Shown: positions 51,181-59,472, counted from the stretch's first letter. The stretch: DNA of 64,000 nucleotides from Streptomyces sp. Ag109_O5-10 (GCF_900105755.1 NZ_FNTQ01000001.1:1674001-1738000), one strand, 5' to 3'. Numbers and translations are program-made. The notes: a model not told the origin generated them from the sequence alone.

Positions 51181-52212
51181 CGAGCTGGTGCGTGATAGCG
51201 GGCGAGGTGTGTTTCTCCCGGTCGTGGCTGTTGTCAGCCGGTGGTGCGGTCGGAGACGAGGCTGGCGATGGCTCGGTAGGTGGCGGGCAGGGTCTCGCGT
51301 CGGTGGGTCCAGCGCGTCAGTTGTTTCCAGCGTTTGTGGTCGGCGAGGGCGTGTTCGACGGTGATGCGTTTCGAGGAGTGTCGGTGGCGGGCTCGCCGAC
51401 GGGCTTCGAGGACCTCGGGCGGACTGATCTTGTTGCCTTTCCGGGGCGGTGTCACCGCCTGTCCTGGGTGATCACGACGGAGCCCGAGGTAGCCGTCGTC
51501 CAGAAGGATCTCGACATCGGGAGAGTGCTGGAAGCAGATCCCGACACCTTCGTTGCGTGCGGCGGTCGCGTCATGCATCCGCCCAGGTCGCAGGGCATCG
51601 ACCCATAAAGTGCGGCCCAGGTGGTCGGCGATGACGGTGGCCCTCATCGTGTTCTGCCTCTTCTTGCCGGAGACGAACGCTCGCCGCCCGCCGCGGCTGG
51701 CAGGCGGCCGAGGGACCTGGATCTCGGTGGCGTCCAGCCACAGCTCGATGCCCTCGGCCTGGGCATAAGCGAAGACATCCGGCAGTGTCCGAAGACGCAG
51801 GCCAGGGCTGTCCGGGACCGCGCACCCCCCTTCGGCCAGGAGCGTGCGCACCTCTCCGATCGCGCGGGTGACGGTGGAACGGTCGACGCCGAACAGCAGT
51901 CCCAGCACCGAGTGCGGCAGGTCGTGCCGCAAATGGATAAGCGTGGCCATCAGCCGGTCGACGAACACCAGTTGGTGGCGGGCGCCGGCCCCTTCAGCCC
52001 GCTTCCGGGCCCCACCTCGCGCGGCATGGCGACGACCCTCGACCCCGGCCTGCCACGGCACGGCCAACTCCTCGACCAGGCAAGCAAGATGACGCCGAGA
52101 GATCCCCGTGACCAGTCGATGCGCCAACACCGACCGATTGACCGTGATCGCCACAGCGGGATCATGCCACCTGCCTGGCACGACACCTCACCCGCTATCA
52201 CGCACCAGCTCG
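51181..52212. mobile_element. Intact IS5-family insertion sequence, 1032 bp, TTA target duplication
   Basis: Ends are inverted repeats: the left end from 51181 (CGAGCTGGTGCGTGATAGCG) and the right end, reversed from 52212, agree over about 30 bases with one mismatch. TTA flanks it on both sides (51178-51180 and 52213-52215), fitting the T-N-A target of IS5/IS1031-type elements; an alternative reading is GTTAC flanking an element one base shorter at each end. The right-hand TTA is the complement of the TAA stop codon of the SpoIIE gene. Confidence 0.9.
51234..52181 (-). CDS. IS5-family transposase (DDE_Tnp_4 type)
   Basis: A 315-aa transposase. An HTH_Tnp_4 region (ATLIHLRHDLPHSVLGLLF, GVDRSTVTRAIGEVR) is followed by the DDE_Tnp_4 nuclease: first Asp in ELWLDATEIQV, RAFVSGKKRQNTMRATVIAD, second Asp in VDALRPGRMHDATA, DDGYLGLRRDHPGQAV, and Glu in ITVEHALADHKRWK. 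Full length and free of disruptions, so the element may still be mobile. It is read towards the pseudogene. Confidence 0.93.
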   Translation of the reverse strand: MPGRWHDPAVAITVNRSVLAHRLVTGISRRHLACLVEELAVPWQAGVEGRRHAARGGARKRAEGAGARHQLVFVDRLMATLIHLRHDLPHSVLGLLFGVDRSTVTRAIGEVRTLLAEGGCAVPDSPGLRLRTLPDVFAYAQAEGIELWLDATEIQVPRPPASRGGRRAFVSGKKRQNTMRATVIADHLGRTLWVDALRPGRMHDATAARNEGVGICFQHSPDVEILLDDGYLGLRRDHPGQAVTPPRKGNKISPPEVLEARRRARHRHSSKRITVEHALADHKRWKQLTRWTHRRETLPATYRAIASLVSDRTTG

Positions 52213-53556
52213 TTACTTGTCTGGCCTCGAAGATCGGACCTGCGGAGCTCGGAGGGCGAGCACTGCCGTCTCGTCGTGTCCGTCGCTGGGGTGCTCCTCG
52301 ATCAGGACGCGGACGAGGTCGGCCACGGGCAGGTCGACGTGGGCGGCAGCGACGTCGGCGAGCCGTTGCAAGCCTGCCTCCAGTGAGTGGTGACGGTGTT
52401 CGACGAGCCCATCGGTGAAGAAGACGACTGTGGCATCGGTGGGAAGGAGATGGGCGTGGTTGTGGCGTCGTGCAGTGCTGTCGACGCCGAGGGGCAGGTC
52501 AGGATCCGCCAGCAAGTGGCCGGCCCGGCGATCGGGGGTGATCACCAAAGGCGGAGGGTGTCCTGCAGTACTCCAGCGCAACGTCCAACCGGCCGACGGC
52601 GCGGGTTCGATCCGGGCAAGGCACGCGGTGGTCACGGGACTGTCCGTGATGGCCTGGAGGGTGCGGTCGAGGTGCGCGAGGACAGCGCTGGGCGAGGTAC
52701 GGCGATCGTAGAGCAGGGCACGCAGCATGCTGCGGGTCTGAGCCATGGCGGCGACCGCCTGGAGGTCGTGTCCGACGACGTCACCGATGACGGCGGCGCA
52801 AGCTCCGTCGGGCACCAACAGGGCGTCGTACCAGTCCCCGCCCACATGGTCGGGGGTGCTGGCAGCGTGGTAAGCCGCGGCAGCGTCGAAGGGCTCCAGG
52901 CGGTCAGGCAGGCATGGCAGTAGAAGACGCTGGAACCGTTCGGCATCGTGCCTGGTCTTCTCATACAGACGGGCATCGTCGATGGCCAGGGCGGCAGCGC
53001 CGGCCAGGGCGACGATCAGGCCTTCGTCACGGTCGTCGAATGGGCGTCCGTCGATCCGCTCGGAAAGATACAGATCTCCGTAAATCTTCGCGCGGACCGT
53101 GATCGGGGCGCCCAGCGGGTTCCGCATGGGCGGGTGGCCGGGCGGGAAGCCTGCCGAGTCCGGATGCAGGGTAATGCCGTCGACACGGAGCGGCACAGGA
53201 TGGCTGATCAAATGCCCGAGCAGGCCACGCCCACGAGGAAGCTCCACCCCGGCCAGGCCAGCCCTTTCCTGCTCCGACAGACCCACCGGAAGGAACAGGG
53301 CCAGGCTGTCACCTTGCTCGTCCAGCACGCCGAGCGCACCACAGCGCGCACCGACCAGTTGCATGGCGGTGGAAACGATCAACTCCAGCACAACGGACAG
53401 CTCCACCTCCCGACCCAGGACGGCCTCGTACAGGTCGTGCAATTCGTCCTGGGCCCGAGCCAGTGCCTTGAGCTGCTCAGCGATCCGCTCCAGCTCGGCG
53501 CCCAGGCGCAGTCTGGGCGCCGACTGCGCCGTGCGTTGTTGACTGTGCTCGCTCAT
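52213..53556 (-). CDS. GAF-SpoIIE protein serine/threonine phosphatase
   Basis: A 447-aa protein: coiled start (residues about 1-55), GAF domain (about 60-200; LELIVSTAMQLVGARCGALG, IYGDLYLSERIDGRPF, GAAALAIDDARLYE), and SpoIIE/PP2C phosphatase (about 225-435) with GGDWYDALLVPDG, VIGDVVGHDLQAVA, FFTDGLVEHR and DGHDETAVLAL metal sites. It lacks the HATPase of the larger homologue at 24.6-27.1 kb. Its TAA stop coincides with the target duplication of the neighbouring IS, which did not alter the protein end. Regulation unknown; a cassette copy lies directly upstream. Confidence 0.9.
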   Translation of the reverse strand: MSEHSQQRTAQSAPRLRLGAELERIAEQLKALARAQDELHDLYEAVLGREVELSVVLELIVSTAMQLVGARCGALGVLDEQGDSLALFLPVGLSEQERAGLAGVELPRGRGLLGHLISHPVPLRVDGITLHPDSAGFPPGHPPMRNPLGAPITVRAKIYGDLYLSERIDGRPFDDRDEGLIVALAGAAALAIDDARLYEKTRHDAERFQRLLLPCLPDRLEPFDAAAAYHAASTPDHVGGDWYDALLVPDGACAAVIGDVVGHDLQAVAAMAQTRSMLRALLYDRRTSPSAVLAHLDRTLQAITDSPVTTACLARIEPAPSAGWTLRWSTAGHPPPLVITPDRRAGHLLADPDLPLGVDSTARRHNHAHLLPTDATVVFFTDGLVEHRHHSLEAGLQRLADVAAAHVDLPVADLVRVLIEEHPSDGHDETAVLALRAPQVRSSRPDK

Positions 53557-53674
53557 CGTGGCCGCCCGACAGTGCGCAGTGCACTTCACCGGCCATTCTC
53601 CCCGAAAGCGGAGCGCAGCACCCGAGCATCGTTGCCGACAGCAGATCCCTAGCGACCTAGAGCCTGGAGCAGCG

Positions 53675-53851
53675 TCAGACCCACTCCACCTCAGAAACGA
53701 TGTCGGGGGTACTTCCAGGGTCCGGCAATGGGGTCCACGAGGATGCGGGTGGCGCCGAGGAGCGAGAGACCGAAGCGCCGACCGCAGCCGCCACCTCGTT
53801 CTCACTCGCCCCCGCCAGCGCCTCCATCACCCGAGCGAGTGCCTCGCCCAC
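53675..53851 (-). CDS. Cassette copy 1, ORF2: 58-aa unrecognised protein
   Basis: Reads from GTG 53851, one nucleotide after the stop of ORF1. The N-terminus VGEALARVMEAL is an amphipathic helix and the C-terminus has PLPDPG then IVSEVEWV, matching the other two copies at V1, E3-A4-L5, R7, E10-A11-L12, PLPxPG and EVEW. It is 3 residues shorter than the others owing to a small deletion in the middle Ala-rich segment. No family is recognised. It ends 119 bp before the SpoIIE phosphatase start on the same strand. Confidence 0.55.
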   Translation of the reverse strand: MGEALARVMEALAGASENEVAAAVGASVSRSSAPPASSWTPLPDPGSTPDIVSEVEWV

Positions 53852-53852
53852 C

Positions 53853-53954
53853 TCAGTGCGTGTGACCGCTCGAAGACGGCGACTGAGCTGCGTTCTTGAC
53901 CGTCAGCGGCAGCAGCTTCTTGCCGCTGTTGCTTACTTGTGGCCAAGTATCCAT
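53853..53954 (-). CDS. Cassette copy 1, ORF1: 33-aa unrecognised peptide
   Basis: Exactly 33 codons from ATG 53954, starting MDTWPQV and containing LLPLTVK (residues 14-20), ending in SSGHTH. Exact length and most of the first 20 residues agree with the copies at 60920 and 62833. No Shine-Dalgarno sequence precedes the ATG; CCGCAG is the only conserved upstream hexamer and an in-frame TGA lies five codons upstream, so the ATG is the likely start here. Confidence 0.55.
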   Translation of the reverse strand: MDTWPQVSNSGKKLLPLTVKNAAQSPSSSGHTH

Positions 53955-53960
53955 CTGCGG

Positions 53961-54781
53961 CTCGAACTCTCAGGGAAATTGCCCAAGGCTTCGTTTCAAT
54001 GCGTCGAGGCCTAGGCAGTCAGGTTCACGACCGCAGCTCATCTTGCGACGGGGCAGACGTGAAACGTACCCGCGCGCGGGGGAAACCGAGGCCGACCCCC
54101 GCCGGAGGCATCGTTCCGACCGTGGTCGCTCTCGCGCCGCACAGCGGCGTCAACCGCCATGCCCGTACCAACTCCCCTATTCGCGGGCGATCAACCAGTG
54201 CTCGCCTGGGGTGACCAACCCAACGCGCACCGGACACACGAGCACGACGGCACCTAGGAGCAGGCGGTCTCACCCGACGATGTCAGAGAGGGGCCCGAGG
54301 TTTCACGGCGAGACAATGGTGAAACGAGGAACCATCAGGTCAGCAAACGGGGTACGCACGTCAGGTGTGACCACAGCCGTGACGTCGCTACCGGCGGTCT
54401 GCACAGCACGGAGGACGCTGTCGAGGTCTCCGCTCGCGATGGTTTCGGCCGGGCATTGCGAACATTCACCCATACGCACATGCCCACTTTTCGTCTGCTG
54501 ACATCGCGCGTGCGTGTGCGAACACCTGACCCGGGCCGTCGGCGCGTACCGCGTACCACATCCCACATCCCACATCACACAACGTGAAAGGGAGGTCGTC
54601 GTCATGTCCGGAAGATTCCCATGTGGGTGAACGACTCGACCACCAAACGATCACTGAAGGTTAATTTCAAGCTAAGTGATCACGTTCCAGCGACCACGAC
54701 ACGCAGTGCACGCCTGGCCGCCTCGGCGTTGACGGGAAGGGAGCCTCGGTCCGCCGGGCAGCGTCTCGGCGTCAGGCGGCA
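53961..54781. other. About 820 bp without a convincing gene
   Basis: Lower coding character than the surroundings, and possibly decayed DNA. A minus-strand frame at 54303-54605 looks coding only in its last about 45 residues (SGDLDSVLRAVQTAGSDVT, then VPRFTIVSP at the end), perhaps the C-terminal remnant of an enzyme; I do not recognise it. On the plus strand a good ribosome-binding site (GGGAGG) precedes an 8-codon ORF at 54604. GATCACT (54649-54655) and AGTGATC (54675-54681) form an inverted repeat in an AT-richer patch. Confidence 0.5.
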
Positions 54782-54794
54782 CCGGGGCTGTCCG
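54782..54794 (-). terminator. Left arm of an IS-interrupted terminator hairpin
   Basis: CCGGGGCTGTCCG is the exact complement of 56452-56464. The two arms belong to one hairpin that served the minus-strand PEBP operon before the ISL3 element entered its loop. The separated arms can no longer form an efficient hairpin. Confidence 0.85.
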
Positions 54795-54800
54795 TTCTCC

Positions 54801-56428
54801 GGCCCTGTCTCACATTCGGTGGTGACGGAGAGTTGTCAGGGTCGTTGACATTCATGTGATAGGTGTCAACGAGCTTGTGCAGACGGTGTTTTCGGGTCTG
54901 TTCCCACTGGTCATGGAGGATGTGGTCGACCAGGGTGAGCGGATCGTGGTGCGGGCCCGGACGCCGCTGGACACCGCGGTCTGCCCGGTGTGCGGGGTCT
55001 CGTCGGGACGGGTACACGGCTATCACTGGCGGACTGTGGCCGACGTTCCGGTCGACGGGCGACGGGTGGTGGTCCGTGTGCGGGTGCGGCGTCTGGTGTG
55101 TCCCACGCGGGGCTGCCGCCATACCTTCCGCGAACAGGTGCCCGGGGTACTGGAGCGATACCAGCGACGTACCGCTCGTCTGACCAGGCAGGTCAAGGCC
55201 GTGGTCAAAGAGTTAGCGGGCCGGGCGGGATCACGCTTGCTGGCGATACTCGCGGTGGGCCTGTCCCGTCACACGGCCCTGCGCACCCTGCTGCGCATCC
55301 CGTTACCCACCGGGCGCGTGCCCCGCGTGATCGGCGTCGACGATTTCGCACTGCGCCGGCGGCACCGTTATGCCACCGTGGTGATCGACGCCGAGACCCA
55401 TGAGCGGATCGACGTGCTGCCCGACCGCACGGCCGACACGCTAGAAGCGTGGCTGCGCGGGCATCCGGGCATCGAGGTCGTGTGCCGTGACGGCTCGGCG
55501 ACCTATGCCGAGGCCATCCGCCGTGCTCTGCCTGACGCGGTGCAAGTCGGTGATCGCTGGCATTTATGGAAAAACCTGTGTGAAGCCGCCCTGAACGAAG
55601 TGAAGGCACACAGTGCCTGCTGGGCCACCGTGCTGGACGCGCCGATCTACGACGGGCCCCGCGCCCAGACCACCCTCGAACGCTGGCATCAGGTTCATGG
55701 CCTGCTCGAGAAGGGCGTGGGCCTGCTCGAATGCGCCCGCCGCCTGCAACTGGCCCTGAACACCGTCAAACGCTACGCCAGAGCCGACCGGCCCGAGCGC
55801 ATGCTCCGCGTCCCCAGGTACCGCGCCAGCCTCGTCGACCCCTACCGCGAGCACCTTCGCAAACGCCGAAGTGAAGACCCCGGCGTCCCCGTCCAGCACC
55901 TCTTCGAAGAGATCAAGGCTCTCGGCTTCACGGGCTGCCTGAACCTTCTGCACAAGTACATCAACCAAGGCCGCGCGGACGCCGACCGCAGCCACATCTC
56001 GCCGCGCCGGCTCGCCCGGATGCTGCTGACCAGACCCGACAACCTCAAGCCCGAGCAGCACGAGCTCCTGGCCAAGCTCACCGCCGCCTGCCCCGAGATG
56101 ACCCAACTGGCGGCATGTATCGGAGACTTCGCCCCGCTCCTTACGCCACACACCGACAACGCCGATGCGCTCACGCACTGGATCGCCCAAGTCCGAACAG
56201 CCGACCTGCCCCACCTACACGCCTTCACCCGGGGCCTGGACCGGGACATCAACGCCGTGATCGCCGGGCTCACGCTTCCGTACAGCAACGGCCCCACCGA
56301 GGGCGTCAACACCAAGACCAAACGGATCGCGCGCCAGATGCACGGACGAGCAGGCTTCACCCTGCTCCGGCACCGCATCCTCCTCGGATAACAGCACGCT
56401 CCGTCACCACCGAATGTGAGACAGGGCC
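54801..56428. mobile_element. ISL3-family insertion sequence, 1628 bp, complete
   Basis: Perfect 30-bp terminal inverted repeats (54801-54830 and 56399-56428, ends GGCCCTGTCTCACATTCGGT) and an 8-bp target duplication CGTTCTCC (54793-54800 and 56429-56436), both typical of the ISL3 family. The transposase is intact. Perfect ends and duplication indicate a recent insertion. Confidence 0.97.
54856..56391 (+). CDS. ISL3-family transposase
   Basis: A 511-aa transposase. An N-terminal zinc-finger-like region (CPVCGVSSGRVHGYH, VCPTRGCRHTF) is followed by an HTH and the DDE_Tnp_ISL3 domain: VIGVDDFALRRRHRY (first Asp), DGSATYAEAIRRALPDAVQV (second Asp), GDRWHLWKNL, and near the end LPYSNGPTEGVNTKTKRIAR with the catalytic Glu. 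GTG start 26 bp inside the left inverted repeat. Full length, with no internal stop. Confidence 0.95.
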   Translation: MIGVNELVQTVFSGLFPLVMEDVVDQGERIVVRARTPLDTAVCPVCGVSSGRVHGYHWRTVADVPVDGRRVVVRVRVRRLVCPTRGCRHTFREQVPGVLERYQRRTARLTRQVKAVVKELAGRAGSRLLAILAVGLSRHTALRTLLRIPLPTGRVPRVIGVDDFALRRRHRYATVVIDAETHERIDVLPDRTADTLEAWLRGHPGIEVVCRDGSATYAEAIRRALPDAVQVGDRWHLWKNLCEAALNEVKAHSACWATVLDAPIYDGPRAQTTLERWHQVHGLLEKGVGLLECARRLQLALNTVKRYARADRPERMLRVPRYRASLVDPYREHLRKRRSEDPGVPVQHLFEEIKALGFTGCLNLLHKYINQGRADADRSHISPRRLARMLLTRPDNLKPEQHELLAKLTAACPEMTQLAACIGDFAPLLTPHTDNADALTHWIAQVRTADLPHLHAFTRGLDRDINAVIAGLTLPYSNGPTEGVNTKTKRIARQMHGRAGFTLLRHRILLG

Positions 56429-56451
56429 CGTTCTCCGGTTGAGTCGGAGAG

Positions 56452-56464
56452 CGGACAGCCCCGG
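56452..56464 (-). terminator. Right arm of the IS-interrupted terminator hairpin
   Basis: CGGACAGCCCCGG pairs with 54782-54794 (13 bp). The sequence between the arms, with the element and one CGTTCTCC removed, adds an inner stem TCTCCG/CGGAGA around a 7-base loop. The arm lies 34 bp beyond the stop of the PEBP gene, in the place of an operon terminator. Confidence 0.85.
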
Positions 56465-56497
56465 GGCACACTGCCTGTGTGGGGCCCGGGCCTGGGC

Positions 56498-57070
56498 TCA
56501 GCGTTCGAAGGTGCCGGTCAGGCGGCCGCGGTCGAGGACGGATGCGGTGATGGCGGGCAGCAGGGTGCGGGGCCGGGCCCGGTCCACTGGTGTTGTGCCA
56601 AGGGTGCTGTCCACGGGGGTGGAGAGGGCGAACAGCTGGAAGACGTAGCGGTGCGGACCGTGGCCTTTGATGGGTGCGGGCCCGTGGTACCCGCGTCCGA
56701 TGGTGGACCGCAGCAATTGCACCTCGGCGGCCGGCTGCCGGGCGTTGAGGGCACCGGGTTCCAGGTGCCCGCAGGACGGGTCGATCAGGGCTGCGCAGTG
56801 CACGGCGGGGTTGGCCATGGGAACGTCGATGTCCTCGACGACCAGGAGGAGTTGCGCGGTGTCGGCCGGCGGCGGGGTCCAGGCCAGGTGGGGGGACCGG
56901 TCGTCGCCGCCGATGTGCTTCGCGCAGTGCTCCAGCGGCACGGCAGCACCGTCGTCGAAGTTCCGGCTGGTGAGGGTCAGCAGCTCGGGACCTTGCAGGC
57001 TGGGCAGATTCCACGCCAGGTGGTTCTCGCCTGCTCTGCGGTTGCTCAGGAGTCGGCCCAGCAGGGTCAT
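56498..57070 (-). CDS. YbhB/YbcL family protein (phosphatidylethanolamine-binding protein fold)
   Basis: A 190-aa PEBP: FDDGAAVPLEHCAKHIGGDD, SPHLAWTPPPADTAQLLLVVEDID are the ligand-pocket strands with the conserved DD and D-x-D...P; GYHGPAPIKGHGPHRYVF and FQLFALSTPVD match the GP-x-P...H-Y-F motif. Bacterial members are cytosolic or periplasmic ligand binders of unclear function. Start codon overlaps the isochorismatase-like stop (ATGA). Last gene of the minus-strand module led by MarR. Confidence 0.93.
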   Translation of the reverse strand: MTLLGRLLSNRRAGENHLAWNLPSLQGPELLTLTSRNFDDGAAVPLEHCAKHIGGDDRSPHLAWTPPPADTAQLLLVVEDIDVPMANPAVHCAALIDPSCGHLEPGALNARQPAAEVQLLRSTIGRGYHGPAPIKGHGPHRYVFQLFALSTPVDSTLGTTPVDRARPRTLLPAITASVLDRGRLTGTFER

Positions 57071-57636
57071 CGCGTGGTCTCCAGCATGTCGGTGATCTCG
57101 GCGGCGGTGGCGGTCTCGCCGAGTTTGGGGAAGACGCGTTCGACGCTGTGGCGGTGGGCGTCGGCGTCAGGGTCGGTCATGGCGTCGGTGGCCAGGACCA
57201 CGTGGTAGCCGTAGTCGGAGGCCGAGCGCGCGGTCGACTCAACGCCTGAGCTGGTCGAAATGCCGGCAAGCACGACCTGGGTGACGCCCAGGTCCCGCAG
57301 GAGGGTGTCGAGTCCGGTGTCGTGGAACGCGCTGCGCCGCCGCTTGGTGATCAGATGGTCGGTCGGCTGGACGTCGAGTTCGTCGATGAGATCGGCCCAG
57401 CCGGGCGGCAGTGCGGCGCTGCTCCCGGATCGCCGTCCGGCCTCGGTGCGCCCCGGCGCGCGTCCGGTGACGTTGACCAGGACCACGGGCAGGCCGTGCC
57501 GCCGGAACTCGGTGGCGAGGTCGGTCGCCTGCTTGACGGCGGCGGTGACCGGACTGTCGGTGCGGGCCGAGACGATGCCCTTCTGCAGGTCGATCACAAC
57601 CAGCGCGGGCGTGGGGTCGATCGTTGTCAATGCCAA
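57067..57636 (-). CDS. Isochorismatase-like hydrolase lacking the catalytic Cys
   Basis: A 189-aa isochorismatase-family protein. VVIDLQKGIVSA holds the conserved Asp and LITKRRRSAFHDTGLD the Lys. The usual cysteine segment G-x-x-T-x-x-C-V reads GISTSSGVESTA here, with Gly in place of Cys, as in a recurrent actinobacterial subgroup. Cys-dependent amide hydrolysis is therefore unlikely; like true isochorismatases, which also do not need the Cys, it might hydrolyse a different bond. Operon with the transporter upstream (54 bp) and PEBP downstream. Confidence 0.9.
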   Translation of the reverse strand: MALTTIDPTPALVVIDLQKGIVSARTDSPVTAAVKQATDLATEFRRHGLPVVLVNVTGRAPGRTEAGRRSGSSAALPPGWADLIDELDVQPTDHLITKRRRSAFHDTGLDTLLRDLGVTQVVLAGISTSSGVESTARSASDYGYHVVLATDAMTDPDADAHRHSVERVFPKLGETATAAEITDMLETTR

Positions 57637-57690
57637 GGGTGTTTCTCCTGTGGATGTCGGCTGGTTGCCGGGTCCGGGGCGCTGCTGGTC

Positions 57691-59472
57691 TCAGCCGGCG
57701 GCGCCCGCGTTCCGGCCGTCGATCGCAGGGGCGATGGCGTCGCCGGTGGCGGCAGTTTGCGGTTCCGGGGTCCTGGCGGCGGGGGTGGTGCCGCTGCCGC
57801 GCAGCAGGGAGGCGATCGCGGCAAGGAAGGCGAGGACGGCGCCGAAGGCGAACACGACGACCAGGCCGGAGTGGAAGGGCCCGGAGATCAGGTTGGGGAA
57901 GAACTCGCGTCCTGTCAGGGCCTGTTGCTGCGCCGCGGTCAGATGGGCCAGCGCGCCGCTGGGTTGGAGCAGGTGCTGGGTCGGGTTGACGCCCAGTTGG
58001 GCGGCGAACAGGGACGCGACCGGGGGCAGGCTGCCGACCTGGGCGGCGACCCGGGCCGGTACGCCCTGCTGTTGCAGGCCGGCAGCGAGGGTATGCGGAA
58101 GGCTGCCGGCCAGTCCGGCGATCATGAGGGAGAAGAACACGCCGATCGAGACGGCGGTACCGGAGTTCTGGAAGGTGGCACGCATGCCGGAGGCGACACC
58201 GCGGAGGTGTGCGGGCACGCTGCCCATGATCGAGGAGGAGTTGGGGGAGGCGAACATGCCGCTGGCGATCCCGTTGAGGGCGATCAGCACGGCGAAGATC
58301 CAGTAGCTGAAGTCGATCGGCAGGAGCATCAGGCCCAGGAAGCTGGCGCCGAACAGCAGCGCGCCGCCGGTGGCCAGGCCCCGGGAGCCGATCCGGTCGG
58401 ACAGATAACCGGACACCGGGCCGGCCGCGAGGAAACCTGCAGTCAGCGGCAGCATGAAGATGCCCGCCCACAGCGGCGTGGCGCTGTAGTCATAGCCGTG
58501 CAGCGGAAGCCAGATGCCCTGCAGCCAGATGATCAGTACGAACTGCATCCCGCCGCGGCCGATCGATATGGCCAGGCCCGCCAGATTGCCAAAATTGAAG
58601 GCCCGTAGGCGAAAGAGACCCAGTTGGATCATGGGCGCCGAGACGCGGTTCTCGATGGCGACGAACGCTGCCAGGAGGAGCAGTCCGCCGGTTATCAGCG
58701 CGTCCACCAGCGGGTTGGTCCAGCCCATGGTGTGCCCGCCGTAAGGCTGCAGGCCGAAGGTGACCGCGATCAGGACCGCGCTGAGGCCCACCGCGAAGGT
58801 GATGTTGCCCCACCAGTCGATCCGCCCGCCGCCACGCCTGCCGGTTTCGCGCAGGGTGCGGTAGGCCCACAGCGTGAAGAACACGCCGACGGGCACGTTC
58901 ACCCAGAACACCGCCCGCCAGTCCCAGGCCGACAGCAGACCACCGGCGACCAGACCGATGAACATACCGCCCAGCCCCGCGACCTGGTTGATGCCCAGGG
59001 CAAAGCCGCGCTGCTCCTTGGGGAAGGCGTCGGTCAGGATTGCGGCCGAGTTCGCTGTCAGCATCGATCCGCCGACGGCCTGCACCAGTCGCCAGGCAAT
59101 CAGCCACATCGCCCCGTGGCCGCCGTCGAAGGGATCGAAGGACAACAGGATCGAGGCAACGGTGAAGACCGCGAACCCGAAGTTGTAGGTCCGGACCCGG
59201 CCGTACATGTCTCCCAGCCGGCCCACCGTGACCACCAGGACGGCCTGAACCAACCGGTACCCCATGATCATCCACAGCAGATAGCCGATGTTTCCGGGAG
59301 CCAGCGGGTCCAGGTGCACGCCGCGGAAGATCGCCGGCAGGGCGATCAGCACGATGGAGCCGTCCAGCGCGGACATGAAGACCGCGGCGGTCGTGTTCGT
59401 CAGCGCGATCCACTTGTAGCGGTCGTCATCGGCGGATCGGTGCGGGGCGTGCGGCTCGGGGGGATCCGTCAT
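57691..59472 (-). CDS. DHA2-type MFS transporter
   Basis: A 593-aa transporter with 14 predicted helices. SALDGSIVLIALPAIFRGV carries motif D1; GRLGDMYGRVRTYNFG is motif A; QVAGLGGMFIGLVAGGLL is the motif C region. Extra hydrophilic sequence between the last helices contains a Gln/Ala-rich stretch. Likely an exporter of drugs or small metabolites, and its own MarR regulator sits 30 bp upstream. Substrate unknown. Confidence 0.92.
   Translation of the reverse strand: MTDPPEPHAPHRSADDDRYKWIALTNTTAAVFMSALDGSIVLIALPAIFRGVHLDPLAPGNIGYLLWMIMGYRLVQAVLVVTVGRLGDMYGRVRTYNFGFAVFTVASILLSFDPFDGGHGAMWLIAWRLVQAVGGSMLTANSAAILTDAFPKEQRGFALGINQVAGLGGMFIGLVAGGLLSAWDWRAVFWVNVPVGVFFTLWAYRTLRETGRRGGGRIDWWGNITFAVGLSAVLIAVTFGLQPYGGHTMGWTNPLVDALITGGLLLLAAFVAIENRVSAPMIQLGLFRLRAFNFGNLAGLAISIGRGGMQFVLIIWLQGIWLPLHGYDYSATPLWAGIFMLPLTAGFLAAGPVSGYLSDRIGSRGLATGGALLFGASFLGLMLLPIDFSYWIFAVLIALNGIASGMFASPNSSSIMGSVPAHLRGVASGMRATFQNSGTAVSIGVFFSLMIAGLAGSLPHTLAAGLQQQGVPARVAAQVGSLPPVASLFAAQLGVNPTQHLLQPSGALAHLTAAQQQALTGREFFPNLISGPFHSGLVVVFAFGAVLAFLAAIASLLRGSGTTPAARTPEPQTAATGDAIAPAIDGRNAGAAG

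Noticed and set aside
54303..54605. 100-codon minus-strand ORF as a real gene
   Set aside because: Only the last about 45 codons look coding; the N-terminal half has a Cys/Arg/Thr-rich composition typical of non-coding DNA and there is no ribosome-binding site. Kept only as a possible gene remnant in the region note.
54604..54630. Eight-codon ORF with a strong ribosome-binding site (GGGAGG)
   Set aside because: Too short to support as a gene; could be a leader peptide or the beginning of a gene lost to rearrangement, but nothing downstream continues it.
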